From assembly GCA_022842285.1 (NCBI GenBank), contig JALHPV010000014.1, positions 1 to 48,682 on the forward strand: DNA of 48,682 nt, in the 5' to 3' direction. The notes beneath the pieces are model-generated. The model was given only the letters and a program-made list of their open reading frames with translations, made no database searches and had not been told where the DNA came from. Source of the stretch: Kofleriaceae bacterium. GTDB lineage: Bacteria; Myxococcota_A; Polyangia; Haliangiales; Haliangiaceae. Below, one piece after another: positions 1 through 8,634 of the stretch (the first letter of the stretch is position 1; the number at the start of each line of letters is the position of its first letter). The translations under genes and the position numbers were made by a program.

Positions 1-1225
1 AGTAGGACATCGAGCGGCGGCGCTGCGCGTGGCCGTCGTCGAGGGCGATACCGTTCTGCGAGGCCGCGACGTGCGCGTGGAGGTTGCCGAAGTAGACCTG
101 CGTTCCGGCCGCGTGCTGCTGGGCCGCGGTGAGGCCCGCATCGAGGGAGGCGCCCGAGAGCGACCACGTCCAGAGCCGCGCGTAGAGATCGCGGTAGGGG
201 CGCGCGACGCGCGGGTCGCGGAAGCGCACGTAGTTCTCGAAGTTCTTGAAGAACGCGCTGCCCGACCAGTTGCCGGAGCCGAAGAGCACGACGCGATCGT
301 CGACGATCGCGAGCTTGTGATGCATGAGCTGGAACAGCTCGGAGTTCGTCTGCTTGAAGCGAATCTCGCCGCCGGCGGCGAGGAGGCGGGTCCACTGCGG
401 GCCCTGATACTCGGCGCGATCCACCGCGTTCGCGATCACGCGCACCCGCACGCCGCGCTCGGCCGCCTTCGCGAGCTCCTTCTGGAGGTCATCGAAGACG
501 AGGTGGTGCATGAGCACGTCGATCGACGTCGTCGCGCGTCGCAGCTCGTCCTTCAGCATCGCGATCGGGGCGCTACTCGGCGAGAACTTGACCTCGTCCG
601 TCGAGCACGCGCCGGCACCGGTCGGATTCGCGGCCCAGATCGCCTCGAAGTGACAGGCGTACGCGGCCGGCAACGGATCGCCCTCGGTGGCGCCGATGAC
701 GAGCGTGCTCTCCTCGTTGATGGTCGTGCCCGTGGATGACCAGTTGTTGCTGCCCGTCGCGAGCGTCAGCCCGTCGACGAGCATGTACTTCGCGTGCTGC
801 AGGCCCGCGGGCTCGCCCCCGCCGGCCACGAACCTCACGTCGATGCCAGCCTCGCGGAGGCGCGTGGCGACGGTGTCGCCCGTCTCCTGGCCCTTGTCCA
901 TCGCGACGCGGACGGCGATGCCGCGGGCCTTCGCGCGTTCGATTGCTTCCTCGATCGAGCGCACGCTGAACGTGTAGTTCGCGATGTCGATCGACGTGTG
1001 CGCGCCGTCGATGAGCGCGATCAGCTTCTGGGTGATCGTGCTGCTCGCGGCCAGGGCCGCCTTGTCGTCCGCCGTGCAGACATCGCAGTACGGCTCGGTC
1101 AGGAGCACCTCGATGGAGCGGGCGTCCGCGAAGCCGTCGGCCTTGCCGTCGTTCCAGGGGGCCGGATCGGCGTCCTCGGCGGCGCTACAGGCGGCCAGGG
1201 CCAGGAGGAACATCGATCTACGCAC
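1..1225 (-). CDS. Phospholipase D-like lipoprotein with probable C-terminal PHP domain (3' end outside window)
   Basis: Secreted lipoprotein predicted to hydrolyse phosphodiester bonds. A GTG start at 1225 has an AGGA about 7 nt upstream and gives a short signal peptide with lipobox LAAC (Cys13); an ATG at 1213 would shorten the signal. Two HxKxxxxD motifs are visible, H144/K146/D151 followed by GSNNW and H302/K304/D309 followed by GSGNW, so both catalytic halves of a PLD-superfamily enzyme are present. A DGKADG stretch follows the signal. At about residue 378 the sequence becomes YFGNLHAH, which resembles the first metal-binding strand of PHP phosphoesterases. The frame is still open at base 1, so a fused PHP-like domain is likely but truncated by the window. 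The PLD assignment is firm; the PHP part is inferred from one motif. Confidence 0.85.
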   Translation of the reverse strand, partial: MRRSMFLLALAACSAAEDADPAPWNDGKADGFADARSIEVLLTEPYCDVCTADDKAALAASSTITQKLIALIDGAHTSIDIANYTFSVRSIEEAIERAKARGIAVRVAMDKGQETGDTVATRLREAGIDVRFVAGGGEPAGLQHAKYMLVDGLTLATGSNNWSSTGTTINEESTLVIGATEGDPLPAAYACHFEAIWAANPTGAGACSTDEVKFSPSSAPIAMLKDELRRATTSIDVLMHHLVFDDLQKELAKAAERGVRVRVIANAVDRAEYQGPQWTRLLAAGGEIRFKQTNSELFQLMHHKLAIVDDRVVLFGSGNWSGSAFFKNFENYVRFRDPRVARPYRDLYARLWTWSLSGASLDAGLTAAQQHAAGTQVYFGNLHAHVAASQNGIALDDGHAQRRRSMSY

Positions 1226-1301
1226 GCGCGCGTCCTGTGCACCGCGCATGCCCCGGCTCCCCCCTGTCTGTCCGGGGGCTTGTCCGGGGGTGGCGCCTCG
1301 A

Positions 1302-2465
1302 CTAGCCGGCTGTCACGAACGGCGCTAGCCGCTCGAGGGCGGCGTCGAGGGTCGCGTCGGCCTTGCAGAAGCACGCGCGGACCAGGTTCGTCGGCGCGTT
1401 GGACTCGTAGAACGCGCTCATCGGGATCAACACGACGCCCGCCTCCAGCACGAGGCGCTTGCAGAACGCGATGTCGTCCTCGCCGGGCTGCTGCCACTTC
1501 GCGATGTCGAGCACGAGGAAGTACGTGCCGTCGCAAGGGAGTGTGGGGATTCCGAGACGCTCGAGGCCCGTGCGCAACCGATCGCGGCTGCGCGCGAGGG
1601 GATCACCGAGCGCATCGAAGAACGCCTTCTCGAAGCCGAGGCCCAGCGCGACCGCGTGCTGCAGGTTCGGCGGCGTGGTGAACGTCGCGAACTGGTGTGC
1701 CTTCGTGATCGGCTGGAGCATCGCGGAGGGCGCGGTGATGTAGCCGACCTTCCAGCCGGTGATCGAGAACGTCTTCCCCGCGGAGCCGATGCGCGCGGTG
1801 CGCTCGCGCATGCCCGGCAGCGTCGCGAGCGGGATGTGCGAGGGCCCGAACGTCAGGTGCTCGTAGACCTCGTCGCAGACGGCGAACGCGTCGTGATCGA
1901 TGCAGAGCTTGGCGAGCACGGCGAGCTCGTCACGCGTGAAGACCTTGCCCGTCGGATTCATCGGGCTGTTGAGCACGAGCAGCTTCGTCTTCGCGGAGAA
2001 GGCCGCACGGAGCTCGTCGATCGGCAGCGCCCATGAGGGCGGAACGAGGCGGACGGCGCGAGGAATCGCCCCGAGGCGGCGAATCACGGGCGCGTACGTG
2101 TCGTACGCCGGCTCGAGCAGCACCACCTCGTCGCCTACCTCGAGCAGGCCCAGGAAGCAGTCGAGTAGCGCCTCGGTCGCGCCCGACGTGATGAGGACCT
2201 CCGTCTGCCAGTCGACGGTCAGGTCGTAGCACCGCGCCGCATGCGCGGAGACCGCCTGGCGTAGCGCGGGCATGCCCATCATCGGTGGGTACTGGTTGTG
2301 CCCCTCGACGACATACGCGGCGGCGGCCTGGCGCAGGGTGAGCGTGCCCTTGTCGTCGGGGAAGCCCTGGCCGAGGTTCACGGCCTGGTGCTCGCGGGCG
2401 AGGGCGCTCATGGCCTCGAAGATGGTCGTGCCGTACCCGGAGAGCGTCGCGTTCCCGCGCTTCAT
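1302..2465 (-). CDS. Class I/II PLP-dependent aminotransferase (methionine/kynurenine aminotransferase-like)
   Basis: Cytoplasmic fold-type I aminotransferase of 387 residues, the normal family length. The N-terminus carries the GTTIF and NLGQGFPD blocks typical of the YbdL/kynurenine aminotransferase group. Other landmarks are the substrate/PLP loop SGATEAL (about 94-100), NSPMNPTG with Asn170, CDEVYEH with Asp198 and Tyr201, and SAGKTFSITGWKVG with the Schiff-base Lys231. A C-terminal VRACFCK block holds the carboxylate-binding Arg. Expected role is transamination of methionine or an aromatic/kynurenine-type amino acid with a 2-oxo acid; the exact substrate cannot be read from sequence. The start at 2465 matches the family N-terminus. 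An in-frame ATG at 2483 is also possible because a TATCAG hexamer lies 12 nt upstream of it. The gene diverges from the hydrolase at 2514. Confidence 0.93.
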   Translation of the reverse strand: MKRGNATLSGYGTTIFEAMSALAREHQAVNLGQGFPDDKGTLTLRQAAAAYVVEGHNQYPPMMGMPALRQAVSAHAARCYDLTVDWQTEVLITSGATEALLDCFLGLLEVGDEVVLLEPAYDTYAPVIRRLGAIPRAVRLVPPSWALPIDELRAAFSAKTKLLVLNSPMNPTGKVFTRDELAVLAKLCIDHDAFAVCDEVYEHLTFGPSHIPLATLPGMRERTARIGSAGKTFSITGWKVGYITAPSAMLQPITKAHQFATFTTPPNLQHAVALGLGFEKAFFDALGDPLARSRDRLRTGLERLGIPTLPCDGTYFLVLDIAKWQQPGEDDIAFCKRLVLEAGVVLIPMSAFYESNAPTNLVRACFCKADATLDAALERLAPFVTAG

Positions 2466-2495
2466 CGGCGGCGATAAAACCATGGATCGCGCGCT

Positions 2496-2505
2496 CTGAT
2501 ACCCT
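2496..2505 (+). promoter_or_regulatory. -10-like hexamer(s) between divergent genes
   Basis: TACCCT at 2500-2505 ends 8 nt before the ATG of the hydrolase at 2514, with no Shine-Dalgarno between. The overlapping complement, TATCAG (2501 to 2496 on the minus strand), could serve the aminotransferase if it starts at 2483. No convincing -35 is seen. Confidence 0.4.
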
Positions 2506-2513
2506 GGGCCGAC

Positions 2514-3335
2514 ATGGCCTTTCCCCGCACCCGGCGCGTCCGTGCCGGCAGTATCGACACCTTCGTGGCGGAGATGGGGCCGGAGGGCGGACGGCCCGTG
2601 CTGTTTCTCCACGGCAATCCCGACACGCATTCGGTCTGGGAGCCGGTCTGTAATCGCCTCGCGCTGCAACTCCGGTGCATCGCGCCCGACCTGCCCGGCT
2701 TCGGCAAGACCGACAACGACCAGGGCGTCTCGCTCGTCGACCAGTCGAAGTGGGTTCGCGAGCTATGCGACGCGCTCGGGCTCGAGAAGCTCGACCTCGT
2801 GGTGCACGACGTCGGCGGCCCGTATGGCCTCGCCTTTGCCGCGGAGTACCCGGCGCGGATTCGCACGCTGACGATCCTCAACACGATCTTCTCGCCGACC
2901 TACCGCTGGCACTTCTGGGCCCGCGTGTGGCGCACGAAGTGGCTCGGCGAGGCATCGCTGAAGATCATGAACAAGCCGCTCTTCCTGCGCGAGCTGAAGC
3001 GGGGCTCGCCGCGCATCCCGAAGGCGTACGCCGAGGCGGCATACGACGAGATCACGCCGCGCTCGAAGGCCGCCGTGCTGCGCTGGTACCGCGCGATGGA
3101 TCCGCAGGTGTTCGGAGGCTGGGATGTCCGCTTGCGGGCGGGGGTCGCCAACATCCCGACGCGCGTGATCTGGGGCGATCTCGATCCGTTCATCGGGCCG
3201 CAGCACGCCGACGACTACGGCGCCGATCGCACCGACATCCATCACCTCGTCGATGCGGGGCACTGGGTGCAGCAGGAAGAGCCCGAGAAGGTCGCCCAGA
3301 TCATCGGCGACCTTTGCCTACATCACGGGGCGTGA
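2514..3335 (+). CDS. Alpha/beta-fold hydrolase, haloalkane dehalogenase/epoxide hydrolase type
   Basis: Cytoplasmic alpha/beta hydrolase of 273 residues. HGNPDT (residues 33-38) forms the oxyanion loop. The nucleophile elbow is VVHDVGGPYG, placing Asp99 after His98, so the nucleophile is Asp, as in haloalkane dehalogenases and epoxide hydrolases, not Ser. GDLDPFI (about 221-227) is the usual acid position and His250 in DAGHW is the catalytic His. Family knowledge: Asp-nucleophile members hydrolyse carbon-halogen or epoxide bonds through an ester intermediate. The usual halide-binding Trp directly after the nucleophile (HDWG) is Val here, so true dehalogenase activity is uncertain. No export signal. 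Monocistronic in appearance. Confidence 0.9.
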   Translation: MAFPRTRRVRAGSIDTFVAEMGPEGGRPVLFLHGNPDTHSVWEPVCNRLALQLRCIAPDLPGFGKTDNDQGVSLVDQSKWVRELCDALGLEKLDLVVHDVGGPYGLAFAAEYPARIRTLTILNTIFSPTYRWHFWARVWRTKWLGEASLKIMNKPLFLRELKRGSPRIPKAYAEAAYDEITPRSKAAVLRWYRAMDPQVFGGWDVRLRAGVANIPTRVIWGDLDPFIGPQHADDYGADRTDIHHLVDAGHWVQQEEPEKVAQIIGDLCLHHGA

Positions 3336-3421
3336 ACGCTCGTCCACGGTGCGTTCCCCGACAGCCTCGGATGGGGAATCGCTGCGTTGCGAGTGGCGCG
3401 GTGCTTGAAGCTTGCCGCCTC

Positions 3422-4180
3422 ATGATGAAGCAGGCGCTCCTGGTGTTGGGTCTTCCGTTCGTCATGGGTGCGCAGGGCGACGGCTGCGCGGCGGGGTCCA
3501 CCTCGCCGGCGCCAGACGTGACCGGCTCGTGGAATATCGCCTACGACGATGCGATCGACGTCGAGGTGAAGCTCGGCGGCCAGCTCTACACGTCGACGCT
3601 CGGCCCGAACGGTGGCGAGGTCACGATCGATCACGCGGGCGCGTCGTACACGTTCGACCTCGACTGCGGTCGGCCGGAGATCTTGTGCCCGAGCGAAGCG
3701 TGGCCGCGCCAGGTGGTGATCGAGCAGCGCGACATCAACCGGCAGCACCAGATGATCGTGAACCTGCCGGCCGCGCAATGCGACGGCGACCTGATGGAGC
3801 CGGAGCGTGGCTCGTGCGGCACGGGCACCACGAACCCGAACTGCGATCTCGTGTGTGATGGCGATGTCACCGTCGCGACGAACGAAGCCTTCGGCGTCAT
3901 CGGCGAGACGGGCGAGACGTTCCGCCTGTTCCTCGGCGCCGGCATCGTCACGAACGGTATCAACTGCGCGCTGCTCGGCTACTCCGTTGCCGATGCCGAG
4001 CTCGTGACGTCGGGGGTGAAGGGCGCGGACTGGGAGGCCACCGAGATGGAGGCTGGCCTCGTGACGATCGGTTACGCAGGCGGCTGCTTGTTCAAGGACA
4101 TGTCGAGCGGCGCCGACATGACGCTCGCCGTCGGCGCCGAGGTGAAGTTCCTGACGGGCTTCACGGGTTCGAAGCGCTAG
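3422..4180 (+). CDS. Secreted hypothetical protein
   Basis: No known family recognised. The 252-residue product starts with a hydrophobic segment (MMKQALLVLGLPFVMGAQG) that looks like a signal peptide; a Cys near residue 22 is not in a good lipobox, so secretion is more likely than lipidation. The mature part begins with a TGSWNIAYDD block and is rich in beta-type sequence and Gly/Thr. At least eight Cys residues include a CGTGTTNPNCDLVCDGDV cluster, which suggests disulfides in the periplasm or outside. The ATG at 3422 was chosen because it starts the signal peptide; the frame is open further upstream. The stop lies inside the 3' end of the convergent gene at 4161, a 20-bp overlap. Confidence 0.7.
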   Translation: MMKQALLVLGLPFVMGAQGDGCAAGSTSPAPDVTGSWNIAYDDAIDVEVKLGGQLYTSTLGPNGGEVTIDHAGASYTFDLDCGRPEILCPSEAWPRQVVIEQRDINRQHQMIVNLPAAQCDGDLMEPERGSCGTGTTNPNCDLVCDGDVTVATNEAFGVIGETGETFRLFLGAGIVTNGINCALLGYSVADAELVTSGVKGADWEATEMEAGLVTIGYAGGCLFKDMSSGADMTLAVGAEVKFLTGFTGSKR

Positions 4181-6386
4181 CCCAGGCGGCGTACCAGCCA
4201 CACTCCTTCAGCACTTCCTTGTGGTACTTCGTCTTCGCGTACCGCTGGAAGATCGGGTACCAGGTCTTCGCGGGCGCGATGCTGACGTAGTTCTCGTAGT
4301 CCGTGCCCGGCTGGTTCGCCGCCTCGAGCGCCAGCGCGATCTCGGCCTTCGCCGCGAGGAAGGCCGCCTTCGCCTTCAGCTCCTGCTTCGACGAGAGATC
4401 GAACGCCTTCTTGTACATGGCGAGCGCGGCCGTCGGCAGTCTCGTCTGCTGGTGCGTGTCCGCGAGGAGCATGCGCGCGTTGCCGTACCAGGTGAGGTTG
4501 TAGAGTGCGTTGCCGAGCTCGAGGGCGGCGGCCGCGGCGGGCTCACCGGTGCCCTTCGCCGTGGAGGCGAGGTCGCGCATGCGCTCGATGGTGCTCCGCG
4601 CCGTCCACTTCGCCTTCGCGTGCTTCTGGTGATCGCAGTCGTGGCAGTCGTTGATGCGGATCGCGAAGGGATCGGTACCGAGCTTTCCCTTCGCGCCCGG
4701 CCAGGAGGCGGCCTTGGCGGCGGCGGCGTAGTCGCCCTCGGTGACGTAGGCCAAGGCGAGCTCACGCTGGAGCTCGTCGGTGGTGTAGCCGCCGTCGGCG
4801 AGGAACTTGTCCCACTCGGTCGTCGGCTTGGCGCGCTTGGCCTGGAGATCCTTCACGAGCTGGCTGCTCCACGGCGTGGGACCGAACGAGCGCGGCATCA
4901 CGTCATACGGATCGATCGAGTCTGGCAGCAGCAGCTCCGCCTCGACACGCTGCTTGGCCGCGCCGTACGCCTTCGCGAGGCTCGCGCGGACGAGGTTGCG
5001 CACCGCCGAATACCGCGGGTAGTCCTTCGTCAGCGCGAGCATCGCCGCGGCGACCTCCTGCTCGTTCTCGCGCGTGATCTTCCAGTTCAAGGCAATGCCG
5101 ATCGAGAGGCTGGCGCGCACCTGATTGGCGACGCGCGCATTCGAGCCGGCGAGCGACATGGCACGTTCGAGGTGCGGCCGGGCCTTCGCGAGGTCTCCGC
5201 GGCGAGCAGCCAGATGGCCGGCGACGAGCGCGTACACCCACGGGCGCTTCATCTTCGCCTGGCTCGCCGCCGCGACTGCGATCACCTCGAGCTCCCGGTA
5301 GGCCTTCGCCTGCGCCTGCTTGATGTCGGGATCCTGGCTGTTCCAGTCATCCATCATCGCTTCGGCCCGCGCCAGCTCGCGCACGATGAGCACCGCGAGG
5401 TGATCCGACGCCGGATCGAGCTTCCTGATCTCCTTCATCGCCGTGAGGCCATCGTGTTGGATACCGACGAGGCGCCACAGCATGGTCTTCTCGGCCGTGG
5501 TCTTCGCCGCCTTCAGCGTGGCGCGCCAGTCGGCCTCCTCGACGGGCTTGAAGTCGAGCGACGCATCACCCGCCAGGGGCGGATAGCTCGCCCCGATGCG
5601 CGCGAGCTCGAGGTTCGCGAGGGCCCGTTTGCCCGCCTTGCGCAGCGCCCCGGCCAGGTACCAGCGCGCCCGCCACTGCAGCTCCGCGGAGGGGGCCGCG
5701 AGCGACTTGGTTGCCTCGGCGAACGCGATCAGCTTCTTCCACTCCTTCTGATAGAAGTAGATGCGCACGGTCATGAACGCGTAGCGCTGCGCGAGGAATG
5801 CATCGCCCGTCGACGCTTTCCCTCCCGCGAGCGCCGTCACCAGGAGCGTGGCCGGTGGGGGCGTGCCGAGGGCCGCCGCGTCGGGCAGCGTGTACTCCTC
5901 GACCGACTTCGCGAGCGACAGGTACTTCGCCGCGCCCGCCAGCTTCGCCTTGTCGGTCGAGCTCGCCTTCCAGATCGTGCTCGTGCTGTAGGCCGCAGGC
6001 ATCGGCACCGACGCGCCCGCCAGGCGCTGAGCGATGACCTCGAGCTCGGCAGCGCTCGCCTTCGTGACGAGCTCCTCGATGTCCGCCTTCGTGACGCCGT
6101 TCACCGCGAGGTAGGTCGTCCAGTCATCCGCGATCGGCGTCTTCGCGCAGCTCGCACACGTGCCCCAGTAGCCCTGCACGCTCGGCTCGAACTCCAGCCC
6201 CGTGTTCAGGTCGTCACCGACGACCCCCGGATCGAAGGTGGTCAGGTCGGACATCTCCGGTCCGCTCCAGCCGCACGCCTCGGCGCGTTCGCCGTGCACG
6301 GCGACGACCGCGAGCAGCGCCAGAGCCGGCGCGAGGAACAGGCTAGCGAACCGAGTCGAAGAGAGCGGCGAGCGTCGAGGCGTCAT
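4161..6386 (-). CDS. Large secreted helical-repeat protein, hypothetical
   Basis: A 741-residue exported protein of unknown function. The first about 40 residues form a Sec signal (hydrophobic core FLAPALALLAVVAV, then ERAEA) leading into CGWSGPEMSDLTTFDP. Most of the protein is Ala-rich amphipathic helix resembling TPR/Sel1-like solenoid, with repeated A-x-x-Y/L-x-x-G-D patterns. Two CxxC pairs are visible, CASC near residue 53 and a CHDCDHQKH motif about two thirds along; they may bind metal or form disulfides, and neither is a CxxCH heme site. Last gene of the minus-strand operon; its start overlaps the end of the upstream lipoprotein gene by 44 nt, so the two are probably co-translated. 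Role inferred only from context. Confidence 0.75.
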   Translation of the reverse strand: MTPRRSPLSSTRFASLFLAPALALLAVVAVHGERAEACGWSGPEMSDLTTFDPGVVGDDLNTGLEFEPSVQGYWGTCASCAKTPIADDWTTYLAVNGVTKADIEELVTKASAAELEVIAQRLAGASVPMPAAYSTSTIWKASSTDKAKLAGAAKYLSLAKSVEEYTLPDAAALGTPPPATLLVTALAGGKASTGDAFLAQRYAFMTVRIYFYQKEWKKLIAFAEATKSLAAPSAELQWRARWYLAGALRKAGKRALANLELARIGASYPPLAGDASLDFKPVEEADWRATLKAAKTTAEKTMLWRLVGIQHDGLTAMKEIRKLDPASDHLAVLIVRELARAEAMMDDWNSQDPDIKQAQAKAYRELEVIAVAAASQAKMKRPWVYALVAGHLAARRGDLAKARPHLERAMSLAGSNARVANQVRASLSIGIALNWKITRENEQEVAAAMLALTKDYPRYSAVRNLVRASLAKAYGAAKQRVEAELLLPDSIDPYDVMPRSFGPTPWSSQLVKDLQAKRAKPTTEWDKFLADGGYTTDELQRELALAYVTEGDYAAAAKAASWPGAKGKLGTDPFAIRINDCHDCDHQKHAKAKWTARSTIERMRDLASTAKGTGEPAAAAALELGNALYNLTWYGNARMLLADTHQQTRLPTAALAMYKKAFDLSSKQELKAKAAFLAAKAEIALALEAANQPGTDYENYVSIAPAKTWYPIFQRYAKTKYHKEVLKECGWYAAWASASNP

Positions 6387-7338
6387 GACGGGTGAGGTTC
6401 CTCTCGGCGAGATCGAACAGGGCCACAGTACGCTTCTCGGGCCGCAGATGTGGAGCAACTTGCCGGGCGGCGGCGCGCGCCGCCTCCGGTGTGATCGTCT
6501 CGACCTCCAGGAGGTCGCCCTCGGCGAGGAGCTCGCCGCGGAAGAAGGCAGTGCGGGTGGCGACCCACCGATCGGCGCCCGCCGGAGCGAGGAAGTCTTG
6601 CGCCATGTCCGACGCATCGACGGACTGCAGCAGGCCACGCACCACGCCGTCGCGCAGGTGCACCGTCCACGCCCACAGCGGCAGGGCGACGTCGAGCGGC
6701 AGCGGGTAGTCGGCGATCCGCTCGGTGTACCGCGCCGCCGCCTCGGCGTTGTAGATGGCGTCGCCGCGCCCGATGTCGCCCATGTTGTAGAACATCAACA
6801 TGCCGCGCTCGACGGGCGGCACACCGGTGCGCTCGCGGTACTTCACCTGATGGAGCCGGATCGTGGCGCTCGTCGCGAGTCCCGGGGCGCGCGCCTCGAT
6901 GGCTCGTACAAACGCGAAGAAGGGCCCCTGGGTGCCATCGGTCCAGTCGCAGTCGAACTGCAGGGCGCGCGGCGTACCGAAAGGCGCATAGCGCCGGACG
7001 GTCTCGTCCCACACGCGCTGCGCCAGCGCCTCGGGGGCGACGTGCTCGAACGCGGCGTGACGCACGAACACGACGGGGATGACCTCGAGGTTCGGCGGCA
7101 CCGTCGCGCCTTCGCCGAGCGTCAGGCCCCCGGCCACGTCGCCCGACTCGTCGATGTCGAAGACCCGCAGGTAGAGCGTCGCGACCCCCAACGCGGTCAG
7201 GGCCTCGGTCTCGGCGGCGGTCGGCGCGAACGTCGTGCGCCAGTAATAGAAGGCCCGCGCGGGCGGCGGCCCCGGGGTCCGCTCCGGCTTCGAGCAGGCC
7301 CAGGCCATCCCGAGCACGAGCAGCGCGAGGATCCGCAT
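6343..7338 (-). CDS. Lipoprotein, DUF3142-like
   Basis: A 331-residue lipoprotein: signal MRILALLVLGMAWAC with Cys15 as the lipidation site, then a Pro-rich linker. The mature domain opens with FYYWRTTFAPT, followed by LYLRVFDIDESGD, EVIPVVFVRH and LQFDCDWT, which fits the DUF3142 family as I recall it (beta/alpha-barrel-like, no defined reaction). A GTG at 7347 forms a GTGA overlap with the stop of the upstream oxidase gene and is an alternative start; the ATG at 7338 gives the cleaner signal peptide. Either way the gene is translationally linked to the oxidase. The DUF assignment is from motif memory and needs a profile search. Confidence 0.78.
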   Translation of the reverse strand: MRILALLVLGMAWACSKPERTPGPPPARAFYYWRTTFAPTAAETEALTALGVATLYLRVFDIDESGDVAGGLTLGEGATVPPNLEVIPVVFVRHAAFEHVAPEALAQRVWDETVRRYAPFGTPRALQFDCDWTDGTQGPFFAFVRAIEARAPGLATSATIRLHQVKYRERTGVPPVERGMLMFYNMGDIGRGDAIYNAEAAARYTERIADYPLPLDVALPLWAWTVHLRDGVVRGLLQSVDASDMAQDFLAPAGADRWVATRTAFFRGELLAEGDLLEVETITPEAARAAARQVAPHLRPEKRTVALFDLAERNLTRHDASTLAALFDSVR

Positions 7339-7343
7339 GATGC

Positions 7344-8624
7344 TCACGCGCCCAGGACGCGCGTGTGGAACGCGCTGCCGAAGGTGCGATCCGGATCGAG
7401 GGCGTCGCGCAGCGCGAAGAAGCGATGCGCGTCGGGCCACCGGGCCTCGACATCGGCGCGCGTGTGGGCGAGCTCCTTGCCCCAGTGCGGACGCGCCGGC
7501 AACCCGGCCAGCGCGCGCCAGAAGGCGGCGAAGTACGCGTCGGTCGTCGGACCCGCGCAGTAGGCGCCGAGCTGGCACGTATCCTCGCCCTGCGCGGGCG
7601 ACAGCCAGCCGCGATCGCCACGGACGAAGCGCGCCTCGACGAGGAAGTTCACGACGAGACGCTCGCGATCGATGGCATGGCGGGTCCGGTCGAAGGCCTC
7701 GCCGGCGTGGGCGAGCGGCAGCGCCGCTTCGGTCTCGCGATGCCGCGCGGGCATGGGCGTCGAGAGCATGAGGGCCGCGGGACCGACGCGCCGGGGCTGC
7801 ATGATGGTGCGCGCCATGAGGCGAGCCACGCGCGCGCCCACGCCGGGGATGCGCGAGAGCCAGAACACGCCGGGCACCACGAGCGTCTGCACGACCGTCT
7901 CGTCGACGAAGCGCCGCGTCGAGACCCCCGACGTGGGCGCGTCGCGCGTCCGCTCGTAGCGGATCACGAAGGCCTGGCGCGTATGCGGCAGCCACCAGAC
8001 CTTCACGTACTCGGCGCTGCGCGCGATCGCAGGGAGCGCCTCGGCCACGCGCTCGACGGGAATGGGCTCGACGGTCTCCGCGAGTGCGAACGTAGGCTCT
8101 ACCCGCAACGCGAGCTCGGTGACTACGCCGAGCGCGCCGAGGTGAACGCGCGCACCATCGAGGCGCGGGTCGCCGGGGGCGAGCGTCACGAGGCGGCCGC
8201 GACCGTCGACGAGGCGCATGGCCTCGACGAGGCTCGACAGATTGCCGTGCTGGAGCGACGAGCCGTGCGTTCCCGTGGCGATGGCTCCGGCGAGCGACTG
8301 GGCGGCGATGGAGCCAACGATGGGCAGGGTCAGCCCGCGGACATCGAGCGCGTGCAGGAGCGCATGAAGCCGCATGCCTGCGCGCACCGTCACGCGGCCG
8401 GCGGGGCGATCCACGGTGACGAGGCCGGTCACGCGATCGAGCGAGACGCCGATGTCCTCGGGCGCCGCGATCGCCGACCACGAGTGACCGCCCCCGACGA
8501 CACGCAGCCGCTGGCCCTCCGCATGCGCCCGCTGGACGAGCGCGACGACCTCGGCCTCGGTGGAGGGCGTGGTCCACTCGCGCGGCTCGGTCGCGACCGT
8601 GTGGCCCCAGTTCCTCCAGCGCAC
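7344..8624 (-). CDS. FAD-linked oxidase, D-arabinono-1,4-lactone/L-gulonolactone oxidase family
   Basis: A 426-residue flavoprotein of the VAO/ALO family, which oxidises aldono-lactones or alditols with O2. The FAD domain (about 15-190) has RVVGGGHSWS, whose His47 matches the residue that covalently binds FAD in this family, followed by ATGTHGSS and GALGVVTELALRVEP. The C-terminal ALO domain ends with PHWGKE (from about residue 379), the hallmark HWGK motif, and a DALDPDRTF block. No signal peptide is seen, so it is probably cytoplasmic or membrane-associated. It follows the membrane protein gene by 10 nt and overlaps the next gene, so it sits in the middle of an operon with exported proteins. 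The sugar substrate cannot be assigned. Confidence 0.92.
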   Translation of the reverse strand: MRWRNWGHTVATEPREWTTPSTEAEVVALVQRAHAEGQRLRVVGGGHSWSAIAAPEDIGVSLDRVTGLVTVDRPAGRVTVRAGMRLHALLHALDVRGLTLPIVGSIAAQSLAGAIATGTHGSSLQHGNLSSLVEAMRLVDGRGRLVTLAPGDPRLDGARVHLGALGVVTELALRVEPTFALAETVEPIPVERVAEALPAIARSAEYVKVWWLPHTRQAFVIRYERTRDAPTSGVSTRRFVDETVVQTLVVPGVFWLSRIPGVGARVARLMARTIMQPRRVGPAALMLSTPMPARHRETEAALPLAHAGEAFDRTRHAIDRERLVVNFLVEARFVRGDRGWLSPAQGEDTCQLGAYCAGPTTDAYFAAFWRALAGLPARPHWGKELAHTRADVEARWPDAHRFFALRDALDPDRTFGSAFHTRVLGA

Positions 8625-8634
8625 GACCGGCAGG

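Noticed and set aside
1-739. Open frames on the plus strand at the left edge
   Set aside because: They are shadows of the minus-strand phospholipase D gene, which has two HKD motifs and a lipobox.
1269-1292. Short repeat TGTCCGGGGG twice
   Set aside because: Two copies of a low-complexity GC string; too short to support a function.
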